A stretch of DNA of 64,000 nt, taken from contig JAFECK010000001.1 in assembly GCA_018242185.1 (NCBI GenBank), forward strand, positions 62,001-126,000, in the 5' to 3' direction. Source of the stretch: Pseudomonadota bacterium (lineage in GTDB: Bacteria > Pseudomonadota > Alphaproteobacteria > Rickettsiales > Midichloriaceae). Every line of letters begins with the position of its first letter. Position 1 is the stretch's first letter. A model generated the notes under the pieces. The model saw only the letters and a list, made by a program, of their open reading frames with translations, did no database searches and was not told the DNA's origin. Of this stretch, positions 17,139-26,094 are shown in pieces. The translations under genes and the position numbers were made by a program.

Positions 17139-18560
17139 CTATAGGCTTGCACGGTCGGAGAGGACATCATAAACGACGTTTGTGAATATATAGCATAGCT
17201 GGTATACGTATTGCAAGGCAACTAGCGTTGCACCACTAATACAAAAGACAGCTGCGCCCTCAACGAGGGGGGTATTAGTTAACATTGTAGTCGAGGCGAG
17301 CTCAGAAAATATTTCGTCATGGATTGCCGCCCCCAGAGCCCCACAACTAAGTAATATTATAGCATTCAATGTTTCTCCACTCTTGAAATAACCATAGCTA
17401 TTAAAAGAAAGCGTGCCTGCAATACCGTAAGTCAGACTGGTGACAAGTGTAGACAATAAGGAGCTTCCCATCAAATACTTAACCAGATAGAAGTTAACCG
17501 CAACCAATACAACGGGTATAGTACGCTGTATTGTTAATTGCCAGTTTCTAGCATTAGTCTCATGCATAAAATAACTGCCAACAGCAAAGAAAAATAAACA
17601 GCTCACTGAAGTCATCGCCAGCGGCGCTGCGAGCTGCTTATCGAATATTGTAGCAACGGCATGATTCGGTACGTTGTCAAACAGCACTGCTGCTGTTATC
17701 GCCGCAGCTGCAGTAAAAAAGATAGACCATATAAATAGGAAAATGCGATATTTGTCAAACAGCGCATGCGAATGGCCAAAAGCGAGATTATGTGAAGGCA
17801 TTGCTCTTTTTAGGTGCAGATGGATTACATCAATAACTCTCTGCCTGTTCGCGTTTTCTAACATCATAATTGAATTCGTGAAGACAAAATTTCCTGCATT
17901 TATATTTAATCTGGGATCAGTCCAAAGTTTATGTGCCAATGTATTGCCGCAATCATCTACCGGCAACGCGAGAATTTCGTAAAACGTGCTGGGGATATTA
18001 ATAGAATCTTTCACTCCAGCAAAACGTTCGACCATGGCATCAGCGATAGTGCGGCCATCCTTATCTCGCATCCTTAAGTCAGATATGAGGGGCTTTTTAT
18101 AGTAACCATCTTTGCGTGCACCTTGTATCAGTACACTTTCCTGTCTAGCTTCATATACAAGAAACTCAAACAGTGGATATTTTATTTTCGTATGATTGTT
18201 GATCCAGTTGGCTGAGTAACAGACCTCAATAAGGGGCTTGGTTTTGATGATATGGAAAAGTATGGGGTCTCCGCCAATCGTGATGTCATAGCATGCGGAA
18301 TGCATCATGCTAAACGGCACATACACCTCTAAACTATCACCGTTCTTCTTAGCGCCTATCCATCCAGTGATGGCTATGAAAGTGAGTATTAAATCTCGGT
18401 TTTTGTGATTTAAACGGCAGGCGCTCAGGAAAAGCGTGCCAATCGTATACTCATCTAGGAATTTTACCCATACAGCACCAATATCTCCTGGGATATTCAT
18501 ATGAGCAAAGAACGCGGTAAATAATATTCGGCCAAAATCTTGCTTGGTCGTGCTTAGCAT
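17139..18560 (-). CDS. Unknown ankyrin-like protein with C-terminal membrane domain
   Basis: A 473-residue protein from the ATG at 18560 (GGAA six bases upstream); an in-frame GTG at 18572 would add four residues. The first 270 residues look soluble and contain degenerate ankyrin-like signatures (DKDGRTIADAMVERFAG, VDDCGNTLAHKLWTDPRLN). The last 200 residues hold five or six membrane segments beginning at IFLFIWSIFFTAAAAITA. This ankyrin-plus-membrane layout resembles the 1400-residue protein at 58.6-62.8 kb. No enzymatic motif is seen. It stands alone between the REP-containing gene and the pdh operon terminator. Confidence 0.65.
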   Translation of the reverse strand: MLSTTKQDFGRILFTAFFAHMNIPGDIGAVWVKFLDEYTIGTLFLSACRLNHKNRDLILTFIAITGWIGAKKNGDSLEVYVPFSMMHSACYDITIGGDPILFHIIKTKPLIEVCYSANWINNHTKIKYPLFEFLVYEARQESVLIQGARKDGYYKKPLISDLRMRDKDGRTIADAMVERFAGVKDSINIPSTFYEILALPVDDCGNTLAHKLWTDPRLNINAGNFVFTNSIMMLENANRQRVIDVIHLHLKRAMPSHNLAFGHSHALFDKYRIFLFIWSIFFTAAAAITAAVLFDNVPNHAVATIFDKQLAAPLAMTSVSCLFFFAVGSYFMHETNARNWQLTIQRTIPVVLVAVNFYLVKYLMGSSLLSTLVTSLTYGIAGTLSFNSYGYFKSGETLNAIILLSCGALGAAIHDEIFSELASTTMLTNTPLVEGAAVFCISGATLVALQYVYQLCYIFTNVVYDVLSDRASL

Positions 18561-18674
18561 ACGGAATTCCACTGCTTATAGAGTTTATAATATGAAGAGA
18601 GTCGCTCTAATCACACGGTCAGAATTGTACCATAATATAACCGCAACATCAAGCAATGATGACAAATTAAGGCA

Positions 18675-18702
18675 AAATAGTGCGGTAAATACCGCACTAT
18701 TT
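18675..18702 (-). terminator. Terminator of the pdhC-lpd-tetR operon
   Basis: A perfect 12-bp stem (AAATAGTGCGGT / ACCGCACTATTT) with a four-base loop, followed on the minus strand by TT. The hairpin overlaps the tetR stop codon. The A/T arms make it also usable from the other strand. Confidence 0.75.
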
Positions 18703-19287
18703 CTTTAAGCTCGAGCAAAACTTATCTAAAAAGCTAGACATTAATTGTCCGCCATTAGCAAACCCTACTCTAGAGAGCTTGCCATGGCTCATCAGGGAAG
18801 TGATGCCATGTACGCCTGACCAAAATAAAGCAGTGGTAGTAATATGATCCTCTTTTGGAGATGCCTCTTTGATAATTGCCCCAGCAAATTCGTATACTAT
18901 GCGGATTTTATCACTATACCATCCAGGCAGCCGCATATCATCTGGGAAGCGGTATTCAAACAAGGTGCTCCATAGGTGAAACCTGCTTTCGCTCAACCCA
19001 TAGTAGGCCCACGCGATGGCGCGCAGCTTTTCTTTTGGGTCTTTATGTTGGGCAGCGGCGCTGCTCATTTCTTGCAGTAACATATCCAGAATGCGGCCAT
19101 TTACGTGCACTATAACATCATCAATACTGGTAAACAGGTTGTAGAGCATGCCCACGGTATAGCCAATGTTGGCAGCGATCTTGCGTGTGCTCAGCTGGTT
19201 ATATCCGTGCTCCTCAATGAGGTTAAACGCTTGGTCTACGATCAATGTGGCTAGCTCTTCTTTGCTGTGCTCGCTTCTTCTACCCAT
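18697..19287 (-). CDS. TetR-family regulator in the pdh operon
   Basis: A 196-residue TetR-type repressor. The N-terminal helix-turn-helix is clear (QLSTRKIAANIGYTVGMLYN, about residues 35-55, then LFTSIDDVIVHVN). The C-terminal ligand domain resembles the WHG/TetR_C_13 type (AIAWAYYGLSESRFHLWSTL, ALFWSGVHGITSLM). It begins 11 bases after lpd and is therefore probably expressed with pdhC and lpd. A palindromic site over the operon promoter (22035-22052) could be its operator, which would make the operon self-regulated; the ligand is unknown. The operon terminator overlaps its stop codon. Confidence 0.88.
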   Translation of the reverse strand: MGRRSEHSKEELATLIVDQAFNLIEEHGYNQLSTRKIAANIGYTVGMLYNLFTSIDDVIVHVNGRILDMLLQEMSSAAAQHKDPKEKLRAIAWAYYGLSESRFHLWSTLFEYRFPDDMRLPGWYSDKIRIVYEFAGAIIKEASPKEDHITTTALFWSGVHGITSLMSHGKLSRVGFANGGQLMSSFLDKFCSSLKK

Positions 19288-19298
19288 TATCTAATTTC

Positions 19299-20693
19299 CT
19301 ATATATGTATCGCTTGTTTGTCAGCATCCAAAGCAGCTTCCTTCATGGCCTCGGAAATAGTAGGGTGTGGGAAGATTGTATGCATTAAATCCAGCTCCGT
19401 ACCCTCAAGTTGCTTGGCAATAGCAAAGCCTTGAATCATCTCAGTAACTTCGGCGCCAATCATGTGCGCGCCTAACAGTTCGCCAGTTGCAACATCAAAT
19501 ATAACTTTGACAAAGCCTTCCGTTTCTCCCATTGCAATTGCCTTGCCGTTGGCACTCAAAGGAAAACGCCCTACCTTGATCTTCCCCCTTGCTGCGGCAT
19601 CTTCCTCGCTAAGGCCAATGCTCGCGATTTGAGGATGGCAGTAAGTACATCCTGGAATATTGTTTCGCTCTATAGGATGTGGATTACGCCCAGCTATCTT
19701 TTCAACGCACACAACTGCCTCTTCGCTAGCTTTATGCGCCAACCATGGCCCTTTGGTAACATCCCCTATAGCGTAAACACCTGGTTCATCAGTGCGCAGA
19801 TATGGATCAGTTTTGATCAAGCCGTTATCCAGAGCCACTTTGGTCTTTTCCAGCCCTAAGTTTTCCAAATTGGGCTGAATGCCAATAGCTGAGATTATCC
19901 TATCTACGGCTAGCTTAAGTGTTTTTCCGTCTTTGCTTTCCAGGACAACTTCAACCCTGCCTTTCGTCTCATTGGCGCTTTTCACCGTGGTTTGCGTAAA
20001 TATTTGCATGCCTTGCTTCTCAAAGCTTTTATGTGCGGCTAGTGCAATCTCTTCATCTTCCGCCCGCAAAATACGGTCAAAAAGCTCAACAATTGTTACT
20101 TGCACGCCTAGTGCGTTATAGAAGCTAGCAAACTCTACGCCTATGGCGCCGCTTCCCACGACCAACAAAGATTTGGGAAGCGCATCAGGCAACATGGCTT
20201 CTTTGTAGCTCCATAAGTACTTATCGGGCAGTTTGATGCCAGGCAGGGCGCGTGCTCTAGATCCTGTCGCCAATATTATATGCTTTGCAGAGATCTCTAT
20301 GCGCTCTTGCTTCTCATTATGAACTTCTAACTTGGAGGCACCTAGCAGTTTGCCATGTCCTTTTATTACTTCTACCCCATTTTTGTTCAGTAAAAATTGA
20401 ATGCCACCAGCCAGCTTATTAGCTACTGTACGAGAGTGTTGCACTACCTTGGAGAAGTCGATGCTAACATTTTTTGCTAGTATACCAAACTCTGCAGCAT
20501 GGCTTATATTGCGGTATATAGAGGCAGAGGCTAGTAATGCCTTTGTTGGGATACAGCCCCAGTTAAGGCATACGCCACCCAACTGCTCTCTTTCAACCAC
20601 AGCGACCCTCAGGCCTAATTGTGCGGCACGAATCGCTGCCACGTATCCACCTGGCCCAGCGCCGATGACTACTACTTCATAAGTTTTGCCCAT
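19299..20693 (-). CDS. lpdA: Dihydrolipoyl dehydrogenase (E3)
   Basis: A 464-residue flavoenzyme that reoxidises the lipoyl arm of pyruvate dehydrogenase and passes electrons to NAD+. The FAD-binding GAGPGGYVAAIRAAQLG is at residues 11-27, the redox-active pair is Cys42 and Cys47 (GGVCLNWGCIPTKALL), the NAD-binding motif is VVGSGAIGVEFASFYNALG, the second FAD contact is YAIGDV, and the catalytic dyad is in HPTISEAMKEA. All motifs are intact and the length is normal. The AAAGGG ribosome site precedes the ATG, 17 bases after pdhC, which fixes it as the E3 of the pyruvate complex here. Confidence 0.97.
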   Translation of the reverse strand: MGKTYEVVVIGAGPGGYVAAIRAAQLGLRVAVVEREQLGGVCLNWGCIPTKALLASASIYRNISHAAEFGILAKNVSIDFSKVVQHSRTVANKLAGGIQFLLNKNGVEVIKGHGKLLGASKLEVHNEKQERIEISAKHIILATGSRARALPGIKLPDKYLWSYKEAMLPDALPKSLLVVGSGAIGVEFASFYNALGVQVTIVELFDRILRAEDEEIALAAHKSFEKQGMQIFTQTTVKSANETKGRVEVVLESKDGKTLKLAVDRIISAIGIQPNLENLGLEKTKVALDNGLIKTDPYLRTDEPGVYAIGDVTKGPWLAHKASEEAVVCVEKIAGRNPHPIERNNIPGCTYCHPQIASIGLSEEDAAARGKIKVGRFPLSANGKAIAMGETEGFVKVIFDVATGELLGAHMIGAEVTEMIQGFAIAKQLEGTELDLMHTIFPHPTISEAMKEAALDADKQAIHI

Positions 20694-20710
20694 ATTACCC
20701 TTTATATTGA

Positions 20711-21982
20711 TTACACAAGCATAGTCACAGGTGCTTCTAAGAAGCCTTTTAGTACACCCATAAACTCAGCCGCCACTGCCCCATCCACCACTCTATGATC
20801 GCAGGAAATAGTAATCGTCAGTATATTAGCGATTTTAATTGCATCGCCACAAACTACCGGTTTGCGCTCGGCTGCTCCTACGGCTAAAATGCACGCTTGT
20901 GGAGGGTTGATGATCGCATTGAATTGTTTCACTCCATACATACCAAGATTGGTCACCGTAAAGCTGCCTCCCTGAAATTCATGCGGTTTCAAAGAATTAG
21001 CTTTAGCGCGCCGGTTCAGCTCTTTGATCTCTTCCGAGATATGCAGCAAAGATTTTTGGTCAGCATTCTGAATTATCGGAGTAATTAAGCCATCTTCTAT
21101 AGCCATAGCCACTGAGACATCCACATTATGGAACTGTACCATATTATCCTCAACCAAAGCGCAGTTAGCTTTGGGCATAGCTCTCAACGCCATAGCCACT
21201 GCTTTGACCACTAGATCATTGACTGAGATTTTGTATGCCGGTTGCTTATCATGCACAGGTGCGCGCTCATTGATTTGGGTCCTAGCTTCGAGTAAGCCAT
21301 CTATATTACACTCCACAGTCAAATAAAAATGTGGGATGGTTTGCTTAGACTCCAATAGCCGTTTACCTATGACTTTGCGCATTGTGCTGGTAGGCAAGCT
21401 TGTTGACTCAGGTGTCGCGCGTCCTACGCTCATAACAGGCATATTCATAACAGGCATATGGGTCCCGGGTCCAACAGCGCCCGCTTGTCCTTCCACATCT
21501 CTTTTGACAATACGGCCATGCGGGCCAGTACCAGTAAGAGTTTCCAAGCGTACATTGTTAGTAGCCGCCACTCGTCTTGCTAGTGGGCTGGCTAATATTC
21601 TATCAGATGCAGGAGTTATGAGTGCTTTCGGTGGCATGCCAGGCTTTACTGGTAAAGTAGCAGCTTCTTGCTCAGTGGTATTAGCAGGAGGGGCTGAGGT
21701 ATGCTTGTTAATGACCGCAAGTGCGGCATCTTTATTTTCTCCATTCTCTAAGATCACTGCAATTAGAGTTCCGACTTTAACGCCCTGGCTGTCAGCGCTT
21801 ACAACTATAGTGCCTAATGTACCGGCATCAGCTGCCTCCACTTCCATAGTTGCTTTGTCAGTTTCGATTTCTGCAATAACCTCGCCCGGTTTAATTTGGT
21901 CTCCCTCTTTTTTCAGCCATTTGGCCAATGTACCTTCTGTCATAGTAGGGGATAATGCTGGCATAAAAAGCGGCGTGGCCAT
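20711..21982 (-). CDS. pdhC: Pyruvate dehydrogenase E2 (dihydrolipoyl acetyltransferase)
   Basis: A 423-residue E2 subunit that transfers acetyl groups to CoA. It has one lipoyl domain (lipoylated Lys43 in IETDKATMEVEAADAG), an Ala/Pro linker, the E3/E1-binding domain (ILASPLARRVAATNNV and GTGPHGRIVKRDVE) and the catalytic domain ending in ISCDHRVVDGAVAAEF with the active-site His and Asp. A linker repeat GTHMPVMNMPVMSVG is Met/Pro-rich. The start follows AAGAGG. The E1 genes (pdhA, pdhB) are not in this window, so the complex is encoded at two loci at least, as in several Rickettsiales. Confidence 0.95.
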   Translation of the reverse strand: MATPLFMPALSPTMTEGTLAKWLKKEGDQIKPGEVIAEIETDKATMEVEAADAGTLGTIVVSADSQGVKVGTLIAVILENGENKDAALAVINKHTSAPPANTTEQEAATLPVKPGMPPKALITPASDRILASPLARRVAATNNVRLETLTGTGPHGRIVKRDVEGQAGAVGPGTHMPVMNMPVMSVGRATPESTSLPTSTMRKVIGKRLLESKQTIPHFYLTVECNIDGLLEARTQINERAPVHDKQPAYKISVNDLVVKAVAMALRAMPKANCALVEDNMVQFHNVDVSVAMAIEDGLITPIIQNADQKSLLHISEEIKELNRRAKANSLKPHEFQGGSFTVTNLGMYGVKQFNAIINPPQACILAVGAAERKPVVCGDAIKIANILTITISCDHRVVDGAVAAEFMGVLKGFLEAPVTMLV

Positions 21983-22013
21983 CTAAAACCTCTTGTGTAA
22001 ACTAATTAGCTCC

Positions 22014-22052
22014 ATTCTAGCCTGTGGAGGAATAATTGCAACACATTGCAAT
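22014..22052 (-). promoter_or_regulatory. pdhC promoter with overlapping palindrome
   Basis: On the minus strand, TTGCAA (22036-22041) and TAGAAT (22014-22019) are separated by 16 bases, about 32 bases before the pdhC ATG. The 18-bp palindrome ATTGCAACACATTGCAAT (22035-22052) covers the -35 element, the position of a repressor operator. The encoded TetR-type regulator is the obvious candidate to bind it. The hexamer TTGCAA is itself palindromic, which lowers the weight of the symmetry. Confidence 0.45.
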
Positions 22053-22226
22053 ACGCCACAGTAAACTCAAGTTTATAATAATAACAAGCTCGCATTATCA
22101 TTAATGACAAACACGGCTATATATACTATTTTTTTAATAAAAATTTGCGAAATGCTATTGTAGAATTGCTTCGTAGTTCTTTTAAAGATATACTAGCAGA
22201 TAACTTGAATAACTTGCGGAGAAGTA

Positions 22227-22967
22227 ATGGAACATGAGCGTTATAAAGACGCGCTCGGCAGTGCGCTGGCTCGCGGTGGTTTGCGCTTAGTATACCAGCC
22301 GGTTGTATGTGCAAAAAGTGAGTCCGTGTATAAATATGAGTGTTTGTTGCGCGTATACGAGGAAGGGGTATGGGTTTCTGCAGGGTCTTACATAGCAGAG
22401 CGCGAGAAATTAGGCGGTCTTCATGAAATTGATATTTTTGTCTTACAGCAGGCTGCTAAAGTTCTAACGCAGCGCCAGGATATTACCCTCTCTGTCAATG
22501 TTTCTAATGGCTCTCTATCAAGCGAGCAATGGATAGAAGCGGTGGTTTTGGTAGCGCAAGACGCAAATGTTGCTAATAGGCTTATTATAGAGGTTACAGA
22601 AACTGGTAGCTTAGAAGATTTAAACGAGATTGCTAAGTTTGTTAGCGTTGTGCAGCCCTATGGCTTTAGGGTAGCAATTGATGATTTTGGTTCCGGTGTT
22701 TTTCATCCTGAGAAGTGCTCAATTGACGAACTAGCTAACATGAAGGTGAATATTATCAAAATAGATGGGCGCTATGTCTGTAAGATGCTGGCATGTGAAG
22801 CAAGCGCTCGTTTTATAAACGCGATTGTACAATTTGCTCAAAAGCACAGCATCAAGACCGTTGCTGAGTTTGTGGAGAATAAGAGTGTTGCGAGGGCTTT
22901 ACGAGAAATAGGCGTGGACTACCTGCAGGGCCACTATTTTTCCTCAGCTCTTCAGGCTATACCCTAG
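22227..22967 (+). CDS. Stand-alone EAL-domain c-di-GMP phosphodiesterase
   Basis: A 246-residue protein that is essentially one EAL domain, with no GGDEF or sensor. The signature is YECLLR (Glu38), the substrate pocket contains YQPVV, and metal and catalytic residues appear conserved: Asn in VNVSNGSL, Glu in IEVTETG, the pair Asp152-Asp153 in AIDDFGSG, Lys in IKIDGRYV, Glu in TVAEFVE and the terminal YLQGHYFS. It should hydrolyse cyclic di-GMP to pGpG. GGAG six bases before the ATG is the ribosome site. It is read away from pdhC. No diguanylate cyclase is in the window. Confidence 0.88.
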   Translation: MEHERYKDALGSALARGGLRLVYQPVVCAKSESVYKYECLLRVYEEGVWVSAGSYIAEREKLGGLHEIDIFVLQQAAKVLTQRQDITLSVNVSNGSLSSEQWIEAVVLVAQDANVANRLIIEVTETGSLEDLNEIAKFVSVVQPYGFRVAIDDFGSGVFHPEKCSIDELANMKVNIIKIDGRYVCKMLACEASARFINAIVQFAQKHSIKTVAEFVENKSVARALREIGVDYLQGHYFSSALQAIP

Positions 22968-23253
22968 GCAAAAAATTTTCTTTTCATGTTTGCTCTACCG
23001 CTTCCACTATTTATCACGCCAGAGTATACCGGCATCATGGAAATTTTAGAATATGGTCTTATGAAAGGTATATGGAAGAAATTGGGAAATATGATTCCGA
23101 CTGAGGTCAGAATCCAGCTCTTCAAGCTTTATATAAAAATAATGATGTTATATTATCTAATAGCTATTTTTCTGGATATCAGCCTTCCATTTACGTCAAG
23201 TCTTAGCCGGACAGGACGCGGGCATGACAGTAGTAAACCCTTCGCAACAACCG

Positions 23254-23526
23254 AGCAGCGCCGTATTTTGCGGCCTCAAGGACGGGTAGCTAGTACTAGG
23301 CTTCAACAGTCTAGCTGGCTCTCCGTCCTTGGGATGCCTGCAATATCCTATATTCTCGAGTACGAGAAGTATGGTGTATTGCGGTTTTCAGCGCCACTTT
23401 TCGTGCTGATTATCCGAAGCTATTTACTATAGGAAACTGTTCGCCAATCATTAAAAACATGCATAAGTGTGAACCAATCTTAACGCCGTAAATCATGACA
23501 TCTTATAAAAGTGGCTAAAACGCTGA
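23254..23526 (+). repeat. Dispersed repeat, copy A
   Basis: About 273 bases that recur inverted at 33001-33274 with roughly 14 substitutions by eye. The repeat contains a 53-base imperfect palindrome (23278-23330; AAGGACGG ... CCGTCCTT with inner AGCTAG/CTAGCT). In this orientation it supplies the last 60 codons of an open frame at 22986-23432, ending in SYLL, and about 95 noncoding bases. The sequences left of the two copies are unrelated, so the boundary near 23254 is real. Nothing identifies it as a known transposase. Confidence 0.75.
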
Positions 23527-23582
23527 GAGATAGGTAGGCGACCTTTTTATAATGCAGCCCTGTCACTTAGAGCTGCTAACAG

Positions 23583-23610
23583 TTGCTTTTGTAGAATAAT
23601 CGTATATCAT
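23583..23610 (+). promoter_or_regulatory. Possible promoter of hslU-mraY-murD
   Basis: TTGCTT (23583-23588), 16 bases, TATCAT (23605-23610), 35 bases before the hslU ATG and just after the dispersed repeat. Confidence 0.35.
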
Positions 23611-23645
23611 CTGCTCTCTAAGCAACATTTATAGGTATATGTAAT

Positions 23646-24977
23646 ATGGATGCCGATGTGACAACACTCGCAGATGAGCTGACGCCCCAACAAATCGTCG
23701 CAGAGTTAGATCGTTACGTTGTTGGGCAACAAGAAGCAAAAAAAGCTGTAGCTATAGCGCTGCGTAATAGATGGCGGCGCAAACAATTGCCAGATGAGCT
23801 GCGTAACGAAGTAGTGCCACACAACATATTGATGATAGGGCCAACAGGAGTTGGTAAAACCGAAATTGCTAGAAGGTTAGCGAAACTGATTAAGGCTCCT
23901 TTTCTCAAAGTGGAGGCAACTAAGTTCACTGAAGTGGGCTATGTTGGTCGCGATGTGGAATCTATAGTGCGGGATCTCGTGGAAAATGGCGTAAATTTGG
24001 TGAAGGAGAAAATGCACGCCGAGCTTCGTCCTAAAGCTATAGAGCAAGCAGAAGAGAGGATCCTTATTGCTTTGGTGGGCGAAGGAGCAAGCGCTGAAAG
24101 TCGACAAAAGTTTTATGATAAATTTAAAAATGGTAAGCTGGACAATAGCGATATTGAGATCACTATAGCGGAAAATAAAGGAAGCTCAGCTATGGATGCG
24201 CCCATGCTTGATTTTCCCGGGGGGCAGATGGGGGTGTTTAACATTGGAGATCTATTGAGCAAATCCATGGGGCCACAGAAGCGTAATGTGAGGATGAAGG
24301 TTAGGGCCGCATATGAACAGGTGTTGAAAGAAGAGTTGGATGGCCTGTTGGATAAAGAAATGGTGGTGCGTGAAGCGATAAAGGCGGTTGAGAATGACGG
24401 TATAGTGTTTCTGGATGAAATCGATAAGATTGCCGCAAGATCGCAAATAAAAGGCGATGTGAGTCGAGAAGGAGTTCAGCGTGATCTTCTGCCTCTGGTC
24501 GAAGGTACAATAGTTAACACAAAATATGGCCCTGTTGATAGCACTCACATATTGTTTATAGCTTCCGGTGCCTTCCATATAGCTAAGCCTTCTGATATGT
24601 TGCCAGAATTACAGGGACGCTTTCCAATCAGAGTAGAACTAAAACCTCTAACAGAAGAAGATATGGTAAGTATATTGCGCGACCCTAAACATAGTTTGAC
24701 CAAGCAATATAGCGCGCTCTTTGGGGTAGAAAAAGTGGGCTTAGAATTCACCGAAGACGGTGTCCGCAAAATTGCAAAAGTTGCTAGCGAACTAAATCTA
24801 GAGGTTGAAAATATCGGTGCTAGACGTCTGCATACAGTAATGGAGAAGCTGCTAGAAGACCTAAACTACAATGCCAGCAACCTTGCTGATCAGAGGGTGG
24901 TGATTAACCAAGCTTACGTGGAAGAAAGGCTTGCTGACTTTAACTACGGTCATGACCTTTCAAAATTTGTATTATAG
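23646..24977 (+). CDS. hslU: HslU, ATPase of the HslUV protease
   Basis: A 443-residue AAA+ unfoldase that feeds substrates to the HslV peptidase in the cytoplasm. Walker A GPTGVGKT is at residues 65-72, the pore loop GYVGRD at 98-103, Walker B in [11 protein letters not shown], sensor 1 in [11 protein letters not shown], and the arginine-finger region in [14 protein letters not shown]. The C-terminus DLSKFVL keeps the hydrophobic tail that docks into HslV. The intermediate I-domain (about 110-240) is present. Normally hslV lies just upstream; here the upstream DNA is a repeat and an EAL gene. It is followed by mraY after 24 bases. Confidence 0.97.
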   Translation: MDADVTTLADELTPQQIVAELDRYVVGQQEAKKAVAIALRNRWRRKQLPDELRNEVVPHNILMIGPTGVGKTEIARRLAKLIKAPFLKVEATKFTEVGYVGRDVESIVRDLVENGVNLVKEKMHAELRPKAIEQAEERILIALVGEGASAESRQKFYDKFKNGKLDNSDIEITIAENKGSSAMDAPMLDFPGGQMGVFNIGDLLSKSMGPQKRNVRMKVRAAYEQVLKEELDGLLDKEMVVREAIKAVENDGIVFLDEIDKIAARSQIKGDVSREGVQRDLLPLVEGTIVNTKYGPVDSTHILFIASGAFHIAKPSDMLPELQGRFPIRVELKPLTEEDMVSILRDPKHSLTKQYSALFGVEKVGLEFTEDGVRKIAKVASELNLEVENIGARRLHTVMEKLLEDLNYNASNLADQRVVINQAYVEERLADFNYGHDLSKFVL

Positions 24978-25001
24978 CCTTAAGGAGTTTAAAAATATCT
25001 A

Positions 25002-26090
25002 ATGATCTACCACTTAGCTACCAACTTTACCCATCAGCTACCTTTCCTAAACGTGTTAAAATACATCACCTTTCGTAGCGGCGCGGCTATGTTTACTGCA
25101 CTTATTTTGAGCTTTATGCTCGGAATGCCTATAATACGATGGCTTCAATCTTGGCAAAATGGTGGTCAGCCTATACGAGAGGACGGCCCTGATAGCCATC
25201 TGGTTACTAAAAAAGGCACACCTACTATGGGGGGATTGCTGATGTTGTTTTCTATAATAGTATCAACGCTGCTTTGGAGTGATTGGCGTAATTCTTACAT
25301 GTGGGTAGTGCTTTTTGTATTGTGCGGATATGGCGCGCTGGGGTTTGCTGATGACTACCTCAAGGTCAGTAAACGTAATACAAAAGGAGTGCCAGGGAAA
25401 ATTAAGCTCCTAGTGCAGCTCACTATTGCATTAATAGCGGCAATACTGATATCAGCTTTCGCTAAGCCACTGCATTCTACAGCACTGGCATTACCGTTTT
25501 TCAAGTATTATCTCTTGCAGTTAGGTGTATTCTACTTCTTTTTCGCTGCACTGGTAATTACAGGTTCTTCCAATGCAGTTAACCTTACGGATGGCTTAGA
25601 TGGGCTAGCAATCGGTCCTATCATGATCGTTGCTGCGTGTTTTGCATTGATCTGCTACCTAGTTGGTAACGTTACTTTTGCTAACTATCTGCAACTCCAC
25701 GCAGTACAAAATAGCAGCGAACTATGTATTTTCTGCTGCGCAATCATAGGAGCTGGCTTAGGGTTCTTATGGTATAACGCTCCACCGGCGCAGGTGTTCA
25801 TGGGAGATGTGGGTAGCCTTTCTCTAGGGGGTGCAATCGGCACCGTGAGTGTGATTGTTAAGCATGAGATCGTGTTATTTGTAATAGGTGGATTATTTGT
25901 TATCGAAACCTTATCGGTAATTATACAGGTTACTACTTTTAAGCTATATGGACGCCGAACCTTTAAAATGGCGCCTATACATCATCATTTCGAGAAAATA
26001 GGTTGGAGTGAAACCAAGATAGTTATGCGTTTTTGGATTATCGCAATTATATTTGCGCTGCTTGGGTTGTCGACTTTGAAGTTGAGGTAG
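25002..26090 (+). CDS. mraY: MraY, phospho-MurNAc-pentapeptide translocase
   Basis: A 362-residue, ten-span inner-membrane enzyme that makes lipid I from UDP-MurNAc-pentapeptide and undecaprenyl phosphate. Diagnostic motifs are present: KKGTPTMGG, the Asp pair in GFADDYLKV, NAVNLTDGLDGLA, FMGDVGSLSLGGAIG and the His-rich loop APIHHHFEKIGWSETKIV. Its ATG lies 14 bases past AAGGAG, an unusually long spacing. murD follows after four bases. The normal dcw neighbours murF upstream and ftsW downstream are absent, so this is a fragment of the cluster joined to hslU. Confidence 0.97.
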   Translation: MIYHLATNFTHQLPFLNVLKYITFRSGAAMFTALILSFMLGMPIIRWLQSWQNGGQPIREDGPDSHLVTKKGTPTMGGLLMLFSIIVSTLLWSDWRNSYMWVVLFVLCGYGALGFADDYLKVSKRNTKGVPGKIKLLVQLTIALIAAILISAFAKPLHSTALALPFFKYYLLQLGVFYFFFAALVITGSSNAVNLTDGLDGLAIGPIMIVAACFALICYLVGNVTFANYLQLHAVQNSSELCIFCCAIIGAGLGFLWYNAPPAQVFMGDVGSLSLGGAIGTVSVIVKHEIVLFVIGGLFVIETLSVIIQVTTFKLYGRRTFKMAPIHHHFEKIGWSETKIVMRFWIIAIIFALLGLSTLKLR

Positions 26091-26094
26091 ACAA

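Noticed and set aside
22986..23432. Open frame of 148 codons after the EAL gene
   Set aside because: Its second half is the dispersed repeat and its first half has no family features; I treat it as a repeat-borne frame.
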